Positions 6,541 through 16,613 are shown, numbered from the stretch's first letter. The stretch: 64,000 nucleotides of DNA from Clostridia bacterium (GCA_017416485.1 JAFQCH010000017.1:62001-126000); one strand, 5' to 3'. The notes: generated by a model from the sequence alone, not told the origin. Program-made: numbers and translations.

Positions 6541-9500
6541 TTATTTGAAATACTTCACAGCGGCATCGAACATGCCCATTTCGTATGTGCCGGGAACATT
6601 CTTGTAAAGGAAATTACCTTTACGCTCGGAGTGCCCCATCTTACCGAATACTCTGCCGTCGGGCGAGGTGATACCCTCAACCGCAAGCGATGAGCCGTTG
6701 GGATTGAAGCGGATGTCATTGGTCGGATTGCCCGAAAGATCCACATACTGTGTTGCGATCTGTCCGTTTGCGGCAAGGCTTCTGATGAGTTCTTCGCTTG
6801 CAAGGAAGCGGCCTTCGCCGTGGGAAATCGGCACGGTGTAAACATCGCCTGCTTTGGTGTTTGCAAGCCACGGAGATTTGTTGGACGCGATGCGGGTGTG
6901 CACGATTCTCGACTGATGGCGTGCAATGCGGTTGTAGGTCAGTGTCGGGCAGTTTTCATCGGTGTCGATGATTTCACCGTAGGGAACAAGACCGAGCTTG
7001 ACAAGTGCCTGGAAGCCGTTGCAGATACCGCACATCAGACCGTCACGGTTCTTGAGAAGTTCGTGCACGGCATCCTTGACCTGTGCATTGCGGAAGAACG
7101 AGGTGATGAATTTTGCAGAACCGTCGGGTTCGTCACCGCCCGAGAAACCGCCGGGGATGAAGATGATCTGCGAGTCTGCAATTTTCTTGGAGAACTGTTC
7201 AACCGATTCTGCGATGGCGGAAGCGGTCAGGTTGCGGATGACAAAAATTTCGGGCTTTGCACCGGCTGCTGCAAGTGCTCTTGCGGTATCGAATTCACAG
7301 TTTGTGCCGGGAAATACGGGAATCAGCACACGCGGCTGTGCAATGCTGACAGAAGCGTGCGGATGTTCCTTTGCGGCATAGGTGAATGCGGGAACGGGAG
7401 TCTTGTCGGTCTTGATGTTGCAGGAGAAGACGGGTTCGAGCTTGTCTTCATACACTTTCAGCAGTTCGTCAAGGCAGATCTTTTCGTCACCTTTCACGAG
7501 TGTTGCTTCTTCGGTGGTGTAACCGACCAATGTGCCGATCATGTCGGCATCCTCGGTCAATTCAAGAAGAAGCGCACCGTAGTTGTAGCCGAACAGCATG
7601 TCATCAGAAATGTCTTCAAACTTCACGCCGATGCCGTTGCCGAACGCATTCTTCATGGCAAGGTCTGCAAGACCGCCGAGGGTGGGGGTGGATGCGGAAA
7701 GCACCTTGCCTGCACGCATCAGTGCGGTAACAGCATTGTAGTTTGCAATCAAAGAAGCGGCAACGGGCAGATGGTTTTCATCTGTTTCGGGTGTGACAAG
7801 CACAAGGCGGTTACCTGCTTTCTTGAATTCGGGGGAGATGACTTCACTTGCATCACCTGTGGTAACAGCGAAGCTGACGAGTGTGGGCGGAACGTCAATG
7901 TCTTCAAACGAGCCGCTCATGGAGTCCTTACCGCCGATCGAGCCGATGCCGAGGTCAAGCTGTGCCTTGAAAGCACCAAGAAGGGCTGCAAGAGGCTGAC
8001 CCCAACGCTTCGGGTCACGGTTGGGCTTTTCAAAATATTCCTGGAAGGTCAGGTAAACATCTTCAAATGATGCACCTGCACCGATGAGCTTGGTAACGGA
8101 TTCCACAACTGCCAAGTATGCACTGTGGTAGGGGCTCTTTTCGGCAATAAAGGGATTGTAGCCCCATGCCATATAGGAAACGGTGTCGGTCGAACCGGTT
8201 TCAACGGAAACCTTGTTGACCATAGCCTGGTTGGGTGTGATCTGATATTTGCCGCCGAAGGGCATCATAACCGTGCCTGCGCCGATGGTGGAGTCGAATC
8301 GTTCGGAAAGACCGCGCTTGGAGCAGGTGTTCAGGTCATCGGCAAGTGCTTTCATGCCGTCTGCAAAGGTAGCGGGCGTTGCTTTTTTGAAGCACTTGGG
8401 AGCTTCGGGTGCAATGTCGGTGTGCTTCTGCGCACCGTTGGAGTTGAGGAATTCACGGGAAATATCGCAGATGCAGTTGCCGTTCCAGAACATTCTGAGT
8501 CTGGGTTCGGCTTTGACTTCTGCAACAACTGTGGCTTCGAGGTTTTCGCTGTCAGCAAGTTCCTTGAAACGGGCAACATCTTCTTTTGCAACCACAACAG
8601 CCATTCTTTCCTGCGATTCGCTGATGGCAAGTTCCGTGCCGTCGAGACCTTCGTACTTCTTGGGAACGGCATTGAGGTTGATTTCAAGCCCGTCGGCAAG
8701 TTCGCCGATGGCAACCGAAACACCGCCTGCACCGAAGTCGTTGCAACGCTTGATCAGCAGCGAAGCTTCCTTGTTGCGGAACAGTCTCTGCAACTTTCTT
8801 TCTTCGGGAGCGTTACCCTTCTGCACTTCTGCGCCGCAGGAGGTTAACGATTCGAGGGTGTGGGATTTGGAGGAGCCTGTTGCACCGCCGCAACCGTCAC
8901 GGCCTGTTCTGCCGCCGAGAAGAATGACGATGTCACCGTCTACGGGGCATTCACGGCGCACGTTTTCAGCAGGTGCGGCACCCACAACAGCACCGATTTC
9001 AAGGCGCTTTGCGGCATAGCCTTCGTGATACAGTTCATCAACCTGACCCGTTGCAAGGCCGATCTGATTGCCGTAGGAAGAATAACCTGCGGCGGCAGTG
9101 GTGACGATCTTTCTCTGGGGCAGTTTACCCTTGATGGTTTCGCTGACGGGACGCAGCGGGTTTGCGGCACCCGTCACACGCATAGCGGCATAGACATAAC
9201 TTCTGCCCGACAGCGGGTCGCGGATGGCACCACCGATGCAGGTGGCGGCACCGCCGAAGGGTTCAATTTCGGTCGGGTGATTGTGGGTTTCATTTTTAAA
9301 CAGAAGAAGCCAGTCTTCCTTGACACCGTCATGGTCAATCTGCATTTTGACGGTGCAGGCGTTGATTTCTTCGGATTCGTCGAGCTTGGGCAGCTTGCCG
9401 TTCTTTTTGAGGTATCTTGCGGCAACGGTGGCAAGATCCATGAGGTTGACAGGCTTGTTTTCTCTGCCGAGTTCCTTGCGGACAGCCATGTACTGTTCGT

Positions 9501-10233
9501 AGGTTTCCTGCAACAGTTTGTCTTCAAAGGTTGCGCTGTCAATGGTGGTCAGGAAGGTGGTATGACGGCAATGGTCAGACCAGTATGTGTCGAGCATGCG
9601 CACTTCCGTGATGGTGGGATCTCTGTCTTCACTGCGGAAATAGTCGCGGCAGAACATGAGGTCGTCTGCATCCATGGCAAGGGCATACTTCTTGACGAAA
9701 TCGGCAACGCCGTTCATGTCAAGTTCACGGAAACCGTGCAGGGTTTCAACCGTTTCGGGAATTTCGAATTCGGTTTTGAGGGTTTCAAAACGGGCAAGGG
9801 AGGCCTCGCGGGATTCAACGGGATTGATTACATAATTCTTGACAGCGGCAATGTCCTGTTCACTCAGGTTGCCGTAAAGCATATAGACCTTTGCCGAACG
9901 CACGGTGGGGCGTTCACCCTGCGAAAGAATCTGAATGCACTGTGCGGCGGAGTCTGCACGCTGGTCAAACTGACCGGGCAAAAACTCAACGGCAAAAACA
10001 AAAGCATCCGTTTCGGGCAGAGAGAAAGTGACAATGTCCATCTGCGGTTCGGAGAACACGGTGTTCACCGCATAGTCGAACAGGTCCTTTTCGATGTTTT
10101 CAACGTCATAACGGTTGAAAAGACGGACATCCGTCAGATTGGAAATGCCAAGCAGGGAAACTGCTTCGTTTTTGAGCGCATTGGCTTCGTTGGCGAGTTC
10201 TTTTTTCTTTTCTACATATACTCTGTAAACCAT
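6541..10233 (-). CDS. purL: Phosphoribosylformylglycinamidine synthase, single chain
   Basis: A 1230-residue FGAM synthase, which turns FGAR, glutamine and ATP into FGAM in step four of purine synthesis. It carries everything in one chain: an N-terminal PurS-like region (about 1-200), two PurM-like ATP-binding halves (for example ETHNHPTEIEPFGGAATCIGG, shown here as its core NHPTEIEPFGG) and a C-terminal class-I glutaminase. The glutaminase nucleophile is Cys1071 in GICNGFQ, with His1201 and Glu1203 in GHSERK. This matches the long clostridial-type PurL, so separate purS and purQ genes are not needed. It is the last gene of the operon, 12 bases after purD, with AAGGAG before the ATG. Confidence 0.97.
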   Translation of the reverse strand: MVYRVYVEKKKELANEANALKNEAVSLLGISNLTDVRLFNRYDVENIEKDLFDYAVNTVFSEPQMDIVTFSLPETDAFVFAVEFLPGQFDQRADSAAQCIQILSQGERPTVRSAKVYMLYGNLSEQDIAAVKNYVINPVESREASLARFETLKTEFEIPETVETLHGFRELDMNGVADFVKKYALAMDADDLMFCRDYFRSEDRDPTITEVRMLDTYWSDHCRHTTFLTTIDSATFEDKLLQETYEQYMAVRKELGRENKPVNLMDLATVAARYLKKNGKLPKLDESEEINACTVKMQIDHDGVKEDWLLLFKNETHNHPTEIEPFGGAATCIGGAIRDPLSGRSYVYAAMRVTGAANPLRPVSETIKGKLPQRKIVTTAAAGYSSYGNQIGLATGQVDELYHEGYAAKRLEIGAVVGAAPAENVRRECPVDGDIVILLGGRTGRDGCGGATGSSKSHTLESLTSCGAEVQKGNAPEERKLQRLFRNKEASLLIKRCNDFGAGGVSVAIGELADGLEINLNAVPKKYEGLDGTELAISESQERMAVVVAKEDVARFKELADSENLEATVVAEVKAEPRLRMFWNGNCICDISREFLNSNGAQKHTDIAPEAPKCFKKATPATFADGMKALADDLNTCSKRGLSERFDSTIGAGTVMMPFGGKYQITPNQAMVNKVSVETGSTDTVSYMAWGYNPFIAEKSPYHSAYLAVVESVTKLIGAGASFEDVYLTFQEYFEKPNRDPKRWGQPLAALLGAFKAQLDLGIGSIGGKDSMSGSFEDIDVPPTLVSFAVTTGDASEVISPEFKKAGNRLVLVTPETDENHLPVAASLIANYNAVTALMRAGKVLSASTPTLGGLADLAMKNAFGNGIGVKFEDISDDMLFGYNYGALLLELTEDADMIGTLVGYTTEEATLVKGDEKICLDELLKVYEDKLEPVFSCNIKTDKTPVPAFTYAAKEHPHASVSIAQPRVLIPVFPGTNCEFDTARALAAAGAKPEIFVIRNLTASAIAESVEQFSKKIADSQIIFIPGGFSGGDEPDGSAKFITSFFRNAQVKDAVHELLKNRDGLMCGICNGFQALVKLGLVPYGEIIDTDENCPTLTYNRIARHQSRIVHTRIASNKSPWLANTKAGDVYTVPISHGEGRFLASEELIRSLAANGQIATQYVDLSGNPTNDIRFNPNGSSLAVEGITSPDGRVFGKMGHSERKGNFLYKNVPGTYEMGMFDAAVKYFK

Positions 10234-10245
10234 TGATAATCTCCT

Positions 10246-11514
10246 TTACAGAATGGCTTTCAGCGCACGCTGACCGATGTCAGAACGGCTGTATTTATTT
10301 TCAAAATGTACTTTTTCGGCTTCTTTGTAGGCAATTGCAAGGGCTTCCTTAAGCGTGTCTGCGGTGGCGGTAACACCTGCCACTCTGCCGCCGTCGGTCT
10401 TGAGCACGTCGCCGTCAGCCTTGACACCTGCGCAGTAAAGGGTTGCACCGAAGTCGGCATCAACAGTGAATTCCTTCCCCTTTTCGTAAGCGGCGGGATA
10501 GCCTGCGGATGCGAGAATAACGCAAGCGGCACTCTTTTCTGCAAACTTCACATCCATGTCAGCCAGTTTGCCGTCCGCAACCGCATTCATGATTTCAAAA
10601 AGGTCGGTTTCAAGAAGCGGAAGCACGACCTGGGTTTCGGGATCGCCGAAACGGCAGTTGTATTCAATGACCTTCGGGCCGTCTTTTGTGAGCATCAGAC
10701 CGAAATACAGGCAGCCTTTGAATGTTCTGCCTTCCGCATTCATGGCCTTGATGGTGGGCAGGAAGATTTCTGCCATGCAACGGTCGGCAACTTCCTTTGT
10801 ATAATAAGGATTGGGAGCAACTGTGCCCATGCCGCCTGTGTTTAAGCCTTCGTCATTGTCAAGCGCTCTCTTGTGATCCATGGACGAAACCATGGGGATG
10901 ACCACATTGCCGTCTGTGAAGCTGAGCACCGACACTTCGGGACCTTCTAAGAATTCTTCAATGACGATGCTCTTGCCCGAATCGCCGAACTGACCGTCTT
11001 CCATCATGGAAACAACAGCGGCGGTGGCTTCTTCACGGGTGGTGCAGATGACAACACCCTTGCCCAGTGCCAGGCCGTCGGCTTTGATAACGGTGGGGAT
11101 GGGAGCCGTGCGAAGATAGGCGAGTGCAGGAGCCACATCATAGAAAACTTCGTATTTTGCGGTAGGAATACCGTATTTTTTCATTAAGTTTTTGGAGAAG
11201 ATCTTGCTGCCTTCGATGATGGCGGCATCCTTCTTGGGACCAAAGCACTTGACGCCGATTTCTTCAAGTGCATCCACAGCACCGAGCACAAGCGGATCGT
11301 CGGGTGCCACAACAGCAAAGTCGATTGCGTTTTCCTTTGCAAACTTCACCATACCGTCAATGTCCTTTGCACCGATGGGCACAAGAGTGGCTTCCTTCTT
11401 CATACCGCCGTTGCCGGGCAGAACAAAGATTTCGCCGATTTCTTTATTTTCACGCAGTTTTTTCAGCAGGGCATGTTCGCGGCCGCCGCTGCCGATGAGC
11501 ATTACTTTTTTCAT
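10246..11514 (-). CDS. purD: Phosphoribosylamine-glycine ligase (GAR synthetase)
   Basis: A 422-residue ATP-grasp enzyme of normal length that joins glycine to phosphoribosylamine in step two of purine synthesis. The N-terminus MLIGSGGREHALLKKL is the family hallmark, followed by the ATP-grasp core with IKADGLALGKGVVI near residue 145, FLEGPEVSVLSFTDG near 190, the substrate loop DHKRALDNDEGLNTGGMG near 215, and the metal-binding EYNCRFGDPETQ near 290. It lies between the AICAR transformylase and purL with gaps of 10 and 12 bases, clearly inside the operon. GAGGTACG precedes the ATG. Confidence 0.97.
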   Translation of the reverse strand: MKKVMLIGSGGREHALLKKLRENKEIGEIFVLPGNGGMKKEATLVPIGAKDIDGMVKFAKENAIDFAVVAPDDPLVLGAVDALEEIGVKCFGPKKDAAIIEGSKIFSKNLMKKYGIPTAKYEVFYDVAPALAYLRTAPIPTVIKADGLALGKGVVICTTREEATAAVVSMMEDGQFGDSGKSIVIEEFLEGPEVSVLSFTDGNVVIPMVSSMDHKRALDNDEGLNTGGMGTVAPNPYYTKEVADRCMAEIFLPTIKAMNAEGRTFKGCLYFGLMLTKDGPKVIEYNCRFGDPETQVVLPLLETDLFEIMNAVADGKLADMDVKFAEKSAACVILASAGYPAAYEKGKEFTVDADFGATLYCAGVKADGDVLKTDGGRVAGVTATADTLKEALAIAYKEAEKVHFENKYSRSDIGQRALKAIL

Positions 11515-11524
11515 CTTTCGTACC

Positions 11525-12709
11525 TCAGTGGTGGAACAGTCTCATGCCGGTGAATGCCATTGCCATGCCGTATTTGTCGCAAGCGGCAATCACATCTTCG
11601 TCACGCTTGCTGCCGCCGGGCTCTGCAATGTAGCTGACACCGCTTCTCTTGGCGCGTTCAATGTTGTCATCAAACGGGAAAAAAGCATCCGAGCCGAGGG
11701 AAACGCCCGTAATGTGGGAGAGGTATTCTTTCTTTTCTTCAGCGGTGAAACGGGCAGGCTGTTCTGTGAACCACTTCTGCCAGTTGCCGTCTGCAAGAAC
11801 CACATCATCGTCTTCGGAAAGATAAATGTCGATGCAGTTGTTTCTGTCGGGTCTGCCGACTTCGGCACGGAAGGGAAGAGACAGAACTTTGTCGCTCAGG
11901 CGAAGATGCCACAGGTCTGCCTTGTTACCTGCAAGGCGGGTGCAGTGCACACGCGACTGTTGACCGGCACCCACACCGATTGCCTGTCCGTCCACTGCGA
12001 AGCAAACGGAGTTGGACTGGGTGTATTTGAGGGTGATGAGAGCAATAATAAGGTCGCGCTTTGCGCTGTCAGGCAGTTCCTTGTTTGCGGTCACGACATT
12101 GCCGAGAAGTGCTTCGTCAATGCGGAAATTATTTCTGCCCTGTTCGAATGTGATGCCGAATACCTGCTTGCGTTCGATTTCAGCAGGAACATAATCGGGG
12201 TCGATTTTTACAATATTGTAAGTGCCGTTGCGCTTGGTTTTGAGAATTTCGAGTGCTTCGTCGGTGTAACCGGGAGCAATAACACCGTCGGACACTTCGC
12301 GTTTGATGATGAGGGCAGTCGTTTTGTCACAGACATCACTCAGAGCGATCCAGTCGCCGAACGAGGACATACGGTCACTGCCGCGGGCTCTTGCATAAGC
12401 GCAGGCAAGGGGAGAATCGTCAAGACCTTCGATGTCATCTACAAAGCAAGCCTTTTTCTGTGCATCATTGAGCTTGACACCGACAGCCGCACCTGCGGGG
12501 CTGACATGCTTGAAAGAAGTAGCTGCAGGCATTCCGAGAATGTCTTTGAGTTCTTTAACAAGCTGCCATGCGTTGAAAGCATCCAGGAAGTTGATGTAAC
12601 CGGGTCTGCCGCAAAGGATTTCTACGGGCAGATCGCTTCCGTCTTCCATGAAAATGCGGGAAGGTTTCTGATTGGGGTTACAGCCGTATTTGAGTTCAAA
12701 TTCGTTCAT
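11525..12709 (-). CDS. AICAR formyltransferase, stand-alone (PurH C-terminal domain)
   Basis: A 394-residue protein that corresponds only to the transformylase half of PurH: the first residues already read ELKYGCNPNQKPSRI, the beginning of the AICARFT domain, followed by FKHVSPAGAAVG near residue 67, the catalytic-lysine-histidine region, and GAGQQSRVHCTRLAG near residue 250. The MGS-like IMP cyclohydrolase domain that normally makes up the first 200 residues of bifunctional PurH is absent. It transfers a formyl group from 10-formyl-THF to AICAR, giving FAICAR. The missing cyclisation step is supplied by the adjacent PurO-type gene. AAGGAG precedes the ATG, so the shortness is not an artefact of start choice. 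Confidence 0.93.
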   Translation of the reverse strand: MNEFELKYGCNPNQKPSRIFMEDGSDLPVEILCGRPGYINFLDAFNAWQLVKELKDILGMPAATSFKHVSPAGAAVGVKLNDAQKKACFVDDIEGLDDSPLACAYARARGSDRMSSFGDWIALSDVCDKTTALIIKREVSDGVIAPGYTDEALEILKTKRNGTYNIVKIDPDYVPAEIERKQVFGITFEQGRNNFRIDEALLGNVVTANKELPDSAKRDLIIALITLKYTQSNSVCFAVDGQAIGVGAGQQSRVHCTRLAGNKADLWHLRLSDKVLSLPFRAEVGRPDRNNCIDIYLSEDDDVVLADGNWQKWFTEQPARFTAEEKKEYLSHITGVSLGSDAFFPFDDNIERAKRSGVSYIAEPGGSKRDEDVIAACDKYGMAMAFTGMRLFHH

Positions 12710-12720
12710 GTCAATCTCCT

Positions 12721-13437
12721 TCAGTTGTTTTTATTATAAATCTTGGTTTCGGCTTCGCCTGTTGCAAGGTCAACGTAACGCACGAACAGAGAAATCTTGT
12801 TGTCTGCATTGAGGTTGTTCCACACCACTTCTGCAAATTCGTTCATGTCGTCGAATGTTCTGATGCGTTCGGGTTCGCCCGAGAAGGTCGGAATGGGATT
12901 GCCGTCATGGTCATAGGTGTGAATGAAATGACCCACCCCTGCAATGGGGGCATAGTCGAATGTGAAGCGGTTGCAGGCAGAGCCTTCGGCATCAGCGCTC
13001 TTAAGAATGCTCATGGAATAGTTGAAGCCGTCTTCAAAGTCAAGCAGAACGCTGATTCTCGGGGTCCAGTTGGGACCGTCGGGCTCGAAGCAGCGGGTTG
13101 CAAGAGCAGCGGAGAAGGTCTTGCCTTCGCTCATGAGGTCATAAACGGTATCGGTCTGGTCGCCGTTGGTTACAATCAGCTTGTTGCCGAGCTTGCGCAC
13201 AGCGGCATAGATGATAAGCGAGGGGTCTTCTACCTTGCTTGCATCAAAGGGTTCGGTATAAAGTTCGCAGTTGTCTTTCAGCGAGAACACGCGGTTGCGC
13301 GAGTTTGCGCTTCTGCCCATGATGAAATAGGCGGTGACAGCCTTTTTGCCGTCGGGGGTGAGGCCTGCAATGATGCCTCTGCCGGGATATGTATTTTCGC
13401 TCAGCAGTTTGCCGATGCAGTTCTTTTCGTATGCCAT
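12721..13437 (-). CDS. purO: IMP cyclohydrolase, PurO family
   Basis: A 238-residue protein that fits the archaeal-type IMP cyclohydrolase PurO: near the N-terminus it has YPGRGIIAGLTPDGKKAV, AYFIMGRSANSRNRVF, then a core with GDQTDTVYDLM, and WTPRISVLLD. This matches the PurO pattern GR-x-G-x-TPDG ... SRSxPNR ... NGxxTD ... TPRI. The enzyme closes FAICAR to IMP, the last step of purine synthesis. It is placed immediately before the stand-alone AICAR formyltransferase, so the pair together replace bifunctional PurH. The two genes are 11 bases apart and the gene follows purN with a 2-base gap. I am confident of the family from motif and context; activity is inferred. Confidence 0.88.
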   Translation of the reverse strand: MAYEKNCIGKLLSENTYPGRGIIAGLTPDGKKAVTAYFIMGRSANSRNRVFSLKDNCELYTEPFDASKVEDPSLIIYAAVRKLGNKLIVTNGDQTDTVYDLMSEGKTFSAALATRCFEPDGPNWTPRISVLLDFEDGFNYSMSILKSADAEGSACNRFTFDYAPIAGVGHFIHTYDHDGNPIPTFSGEPERIRTFDDMNEFAEVVWNNLNADNKISLFVRYVDLATGEAETKIYNKNN

Positions 13438-13439
13438 AT

Positions 13440-14057
13440 TTATTCTTTCCTTTCACGGATGGATTTGGCAACAAGCTGTGCCGCCGCAGGCAGCAGATGC
13501 CATTCGGCCTGCTCCATCACTCGTTTTTGTAAAATTTCGGGGGTGTCGCCGTCTTCAATTTCCACAGCTCTTTGCAAGATGATCTTGCCGCCGTCGGGAA
13601 TTTCGTTGACAAAGTGCACCGTTGCGCCCGTGACCTTGACGCCGTAGTTGAGAGCTGCTTCATGGACTCGCAGTCCGTAAAAACCTTCGCCGCAGAACGA
13701 CGGAATCAAAGACGGATGCACATTGATGATGCGTTCGGGGTAACGGTTTGTAAAATCTGCCGACAGAATGCACATGAAGCCTGCCAGAATAATCAGTTCA
13801 ATGCCTGCTTCTTCGAGTGTTGCAACGAGGTCTTTTTCGAAGTCCTCTCTCGTTCTGCCTTTTTTAGGAACAACAACACCCATGACACCTGCATTTTTTG
13901 CTCTTTCAAGTGCGTAGGCATCGGGATTGTTGGAAATAACCAGCACCACTTCGCCGTCGGTGATTTTTCCGTCACGCTGTGCATCTAAAATAGCCTGTAA
14001 ATTCGTACCGCCGCCGCTGACAAGCACGGCAATTTTTGTTTTCGGTATGTTGTTCAT
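13440..14057 (-). CDS. purN: Phosphoribosylglycinamide formyltransferase (GAR transformylase)
   Basis: A 205-residue enzyme that formylates GAR with 10-formyl-THF, step three of purine synthesis. It begins KIAVLVSGGGTNLQAILDA, has the folate and catalytic segment AGFMCILSADF near residue 90, the invariant Asn-His-Asp residues seen as INVHPSLIPSF near residue 105, and TVHFVNEIPDGGKIILQ near residue 137. In E. coli PurN the catalytic triad is Asn106, His108, Asp144; here the matching Asp lies in the last motif region (NEIPDGG). It overlaps or abuts its neighbours (1-base gap after purM), showing translational coupling. Confidence 0.96.
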   Translation of the reverse strand: MNNIPKTKIAVLVSGGGTNLQAILDAQRDGKITDGEVVLVISNNPDAYALERAKNAGVMGVVVPKKGRTREDFEKDLVATLEEAGIELIILAGFMCILSADFTNRYPERIINVHPSLIPSFCGEGFYGLRVHEAALNYGVKVTGATVHFVNEIPDGGKIILQRAVEIEDGDTPEILQKRVMEQAEWHLLPAAAQLVAKSIRERKE

Positions 14058-14058
14058 G

Positions 14059-15099
14059 TTAAATCAACTGCACCTTTTCTTCACCCTTGACGATTTCGCC
14101 GAGGATATAAGCATCTTCGCCGTTTGCACGAAGGATTTCGAGAGCTTTGTCCGCATCTTCTTTAGCGACCACACAGCTCATGCCGACACCCATGTTGAAG
14201 GTGTTGAACATATCTCTTTCGTCGATGTTGCCGGTTTTTGCAAGCAGGTTGAAAATGGGAAGCACACGCACGTCGCTCTTTTTGATTCTTGCGCAGAAGC
14301 CGTCGGGCAGGGAACGCGGAATGTTTTCATAGAAGCCGCCACCAGTGATATGGGAAACAGCCTTGACTTTGACTGCATCAAACAGTGCGGTCATGGGTTT
14401 GACATAAATTTTGGTGGGGGTCAGCAGGGTTTCGCCGAGACCTTTGCCGCCGAGTTCTTCAATGGGAGAAACAAGGTCGGTGTTTTCAACATCGAAAACC
14501 TTGCGCACAAGGGAGAAACCGTTGGAATGAACACCCGAGGAGGGCAGTGCAATGATGACATCGCCTTCTTCCATGGTCTTGTTGTCAAGGATCTTGTCTT
14601 TATCAACGATACCCACTGCAAAACCTGCAAGGTCGTATTCGTCAACGGGATAGAAACCGGGCATTTCAGCCGTTTCGCCGCCGATGAGAGCAGCGTCGGA
14701 CTGCACGCAGCCTTCTGCAACGCCTGCAACGATCTGGGCTATGCGTTCGGGAATGTTCTTGCCGCAGGCAATGTAGTCAAGGAAGAACAAAGGTTTTGCA
14801 CCGCAGCAGATAACATCGTTGACGCACATGGCAACGCAGTCAATGCCGACCGTGTCATGCTTGTCCAGCAAAAATGCGATTTTGAGCTTTGTGCCGACAC
14901 CGTCCGTGCCCGAAACAAGCACGGGCTTGGCATAGCCTTCGGGAAGGGCGAACAGACCGCCGAAACCGCCGACATCGGAAACAACACCGCTTGTGAGGGT
15001 GCGTGCAATGTGGGTTTTCATCAGTTCAACTGCTTTGTAACCTGCGGTAATGTCAACGCCGGCTGCTGCATAGCTTTCGCTTCTGGAATTTTCAATCAT
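14059..15099 (-). CDS. purM: Phosphoribosylformylglycinamidine cyclo-ligase (AIR synthetase)
   Basis: A 346-residue enzyme that closes the imidazole ring from FGAM to AIR, step five of purine synthesis. Motifs: [20 protein letters not shown] at the N-terminus, [16 protein letters not shown] near residue 60, [21 protein letters not shown] (its core [10 protein letters not shown]) near residue 82, and [20 protein letters not shown] region near residue 125. I chose the ATG at 15099 rather than an earlier in-frame start because the upstream residues overlap purF, and AAAGGACG lies ten bases before this ATG. The length is normal for the family. Confidence 0.96.
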   Translation of the reverse strand: MIENSRSESYAAAGVDITAGYKAVELMKTHIARTLTSGVVSDVGGFGGLFALPEGYAKPVLVSGTDGVGTKLKIAFLLDKHDTVGIDCVAMCVNDVICCGAKPLFFLDYIACGKNIPERIAQIVAGVAEGCVQSDAALIGGETAEMPGFYPVDEYDLAGFAVGIVDKDKILDNKTMEEGDVIIALPSSGVHSNGFSLVRKVFDVENTDLVSPIEELGGKGLGETLLTPTKIYVKPMTALFDAVKVKAVSHITGGGFYENIPRSLPDGFCARIKKSDVRVLPIFNLLAKTGNIDERDMFNTFNMGVGMSCVVAKEDADKALEILRANGEDAYILGEIVKGEEKVQLI

Positions 15100-15116
15100 T
15101 TTTCTTTCGTCCTTTC

Positions 15117-16541
15117 TCAACCTTTGCCGTTCCAGCAATAGGTGCAAATATTTTCTTTGGGAAGCCCGATGGCTTTTGTTAAATTTTCAATGGATTGGTA
15201 TTCGAGGGATGCGAAATGGAGTTTTTTGCAGATGGCCTCACGCAGCTTTCTGCCGCGTTCGGTTGTGGGGTCGGAATATTCTTCGATATATTTGTCGCCG
15301 TTTTCGCCTTCGAGTTCACGGATGGTCTGACGGGCGATCAGGTCAAGGTCGGAGTTGCTTCTGGAGAAGTTGAGGTATTTGCAACCGTACATGATCGGCG
15401 GGCAGGCAGAACGAATGTGAACTTCCTTTGCGCCGTTTTCATACAGGAAGTCGACTGTTTCACGAAGCTGTGTGCCTCTTACGATGCTGTCGTCCACAAA
15501 CAACAGTTTTTTTCCTTCAATGAGGTCATGAATGGGAACGAGCTTCATTTTTGCCACGCGGTTGCGTTCCTGCTGATTCTGCGGCATGAACGAACGCGGC
15601 CAGGTGGGGGTGTATTTGATGAAGGGTCTTGCGAATGCGATGCGGCTTGCGTTTGCATAACCGATGGCATGGGGGGTACCCGAATCGGGAACACCGCAGA
15701 CGAAATCAACATCGGGCATGATGTTGTGTTCGCGTTCATACTCTGCCATGATTTCGCCGTTGCGTGTGCGCATACATTCCACGTTGATACCTTCGTAAAC
15801 GGAAGTCGGATACCCGTAGTAAGACCAGAGGAATGCACAGATCTTCATTTCTTTGCGGGCAGGGGAGATGACTTCACAACTGTCGCTTGTGAGTCTTACG
15901 ATCTCGCCCGGGCCGAGTTCTTTGTAGTTCTCATAACCCAATTTATAGTAAGCGAACGATTCAAAAGAAACGCAGTAGCCGTCTTCTCTTTTGCCGATGA
16001 GAATGGGCAGTCTGCCGAGCTTGTCGCGTGCGGCAAGAATGGAGCCGTCTTCCTTGAGAATCAGAATGGATGCCGTGCCGTCAATTTGCTGCTGTGCAAA
16101 ACGAATGCCTTCGCAGAAATCACTTTTCTGGTTGATGAGAGCCGCAACAAGCTCGGTGTTGTTGATTCTGCCGCCGCTCATGGCACCGAAATGGCCGCCG
16201 CTGAACGAAAGAAAATTGCTGATCAGCTGTTGGGCATTGTTGATGATGCCGATGGTGCAGATTGCATAAGTTCCTAAGTTGGAGCGAATCAGCATCGGTT
16301 GCGGATCGGAATCCGAAATGATGCCGATGCACGAGCCACCACTCATTTCTTCGAGTGTGTCTTCAAACTTGGTACGGAACGGCGAATTTTCGATGTTGTG
16401 AATTTCACGCTGAAAACCGTCTTTGGGATTGTGGGCTGCCATGCCGGCTCTGCGTGTGCCTAAATGTGAATGATAATCCGTTCCGAAAAATACATCCAGA
16501 ATGCAGTCATTTTTCGAAACAGCGCCGAAAAATCCTCCCAT
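15117..16541 (-). CDS. purF: Amidophosphoribosyltransferase homologue lacking the N-terminal cysteine
   Basis: A 474-residue PurF-family protein. The class-II glutaminase fold is recognisable ([49 protein letters not shown]) and the C-terminal phosphoribosyltransferase domain has an intact PRPP loop, [10 protein letters not shown], at residues 349-358. Normal PurF has Cys as the residue exposed at the mature N-terminus, acting as glutaminase nucleophile. Here the protein begins MGGFFG, with Gly in that position. The start is firm because GAGGAGG lies six bases upstream and no frame extends further. It is in the second position of the operon, between purE and purM. It may use free ammonia, use a partner glutaminase, or have a regulatory role. 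Confidence 0.88.
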   Translation of the reverse strand: MGGFFGAVSKNDCILDVFFGTDYHSHLGTRRAGMAAHNPKDGFQREIHNIENSPFRTKFEDTLEEMSGGSCIGIISDSDPQPMLIRSNLGTYAICTIGIINNAQQLISNFLSFSGGHFGAMSGGRINNTELVAALINQKSDFCEGIRFAQQQIDGTASILILKEDGSILAARDKLGRLPILIGKREDGYCVSFESFAYYKLGYENYKELGPGEIVRLTSDSCEVISPARKEMKICAFLWSYYGYPTSVYEGINVECMRTRNGEIMAEYEREHNIMPDVDFVCGVPDSGTPHAIGYANASRIAFARPFIKYTPTWPRSFMPQNQQERNRVAKMKLVPIHDLIEGKKLLFVDDSIVRGTQLRETVDFLYENGAKEVHIRSACPPIMYGCKYLNFSRSNSDLDLIARQTIRELEGENGDKYIEEYSDPTTERGRKLREAICKKLHFASLEYQSIENLTKAIGLPKENICTYCWNGKG

Positions 16542-16583
16542 TATATTCCTCCTCTTTTTGGAAAAAGTGTTTAAAATAAATGA

Positions 16584-16608
16584 AAAAAGACGGAAAATCC
16601 GCCTTTTT
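16584..16608 (-). terminator. Intra-operon hairpin between purE and purF
   Basis: Read on the minus strand GGCGGA and CCGTC pair around TTTT (one mismatch) and run into TTTTTTC. It is weak, so it probably attenuates rather than blocks transcription and may set purE apart from the rest of the operon. Confidence 0.55.
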
Positions 16609-16613
16609 GTGTT

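Noticed and set aside
8860..10236. Long open frame on the plus strand opposite purL (458 codons)
   Set aside because: It mirrors the purL coding sequence in the opposite strand, has no ribosome site and no recognisable domain; purL's conserved motifs leave no doubt about the strand.
11192..12739. 515-codon plus-strand frame opposite purD and the AICAR formyltransferase
   Set aside because: It spans two clear minus-strand genes and lacks any motif; a codon-bias shadow.
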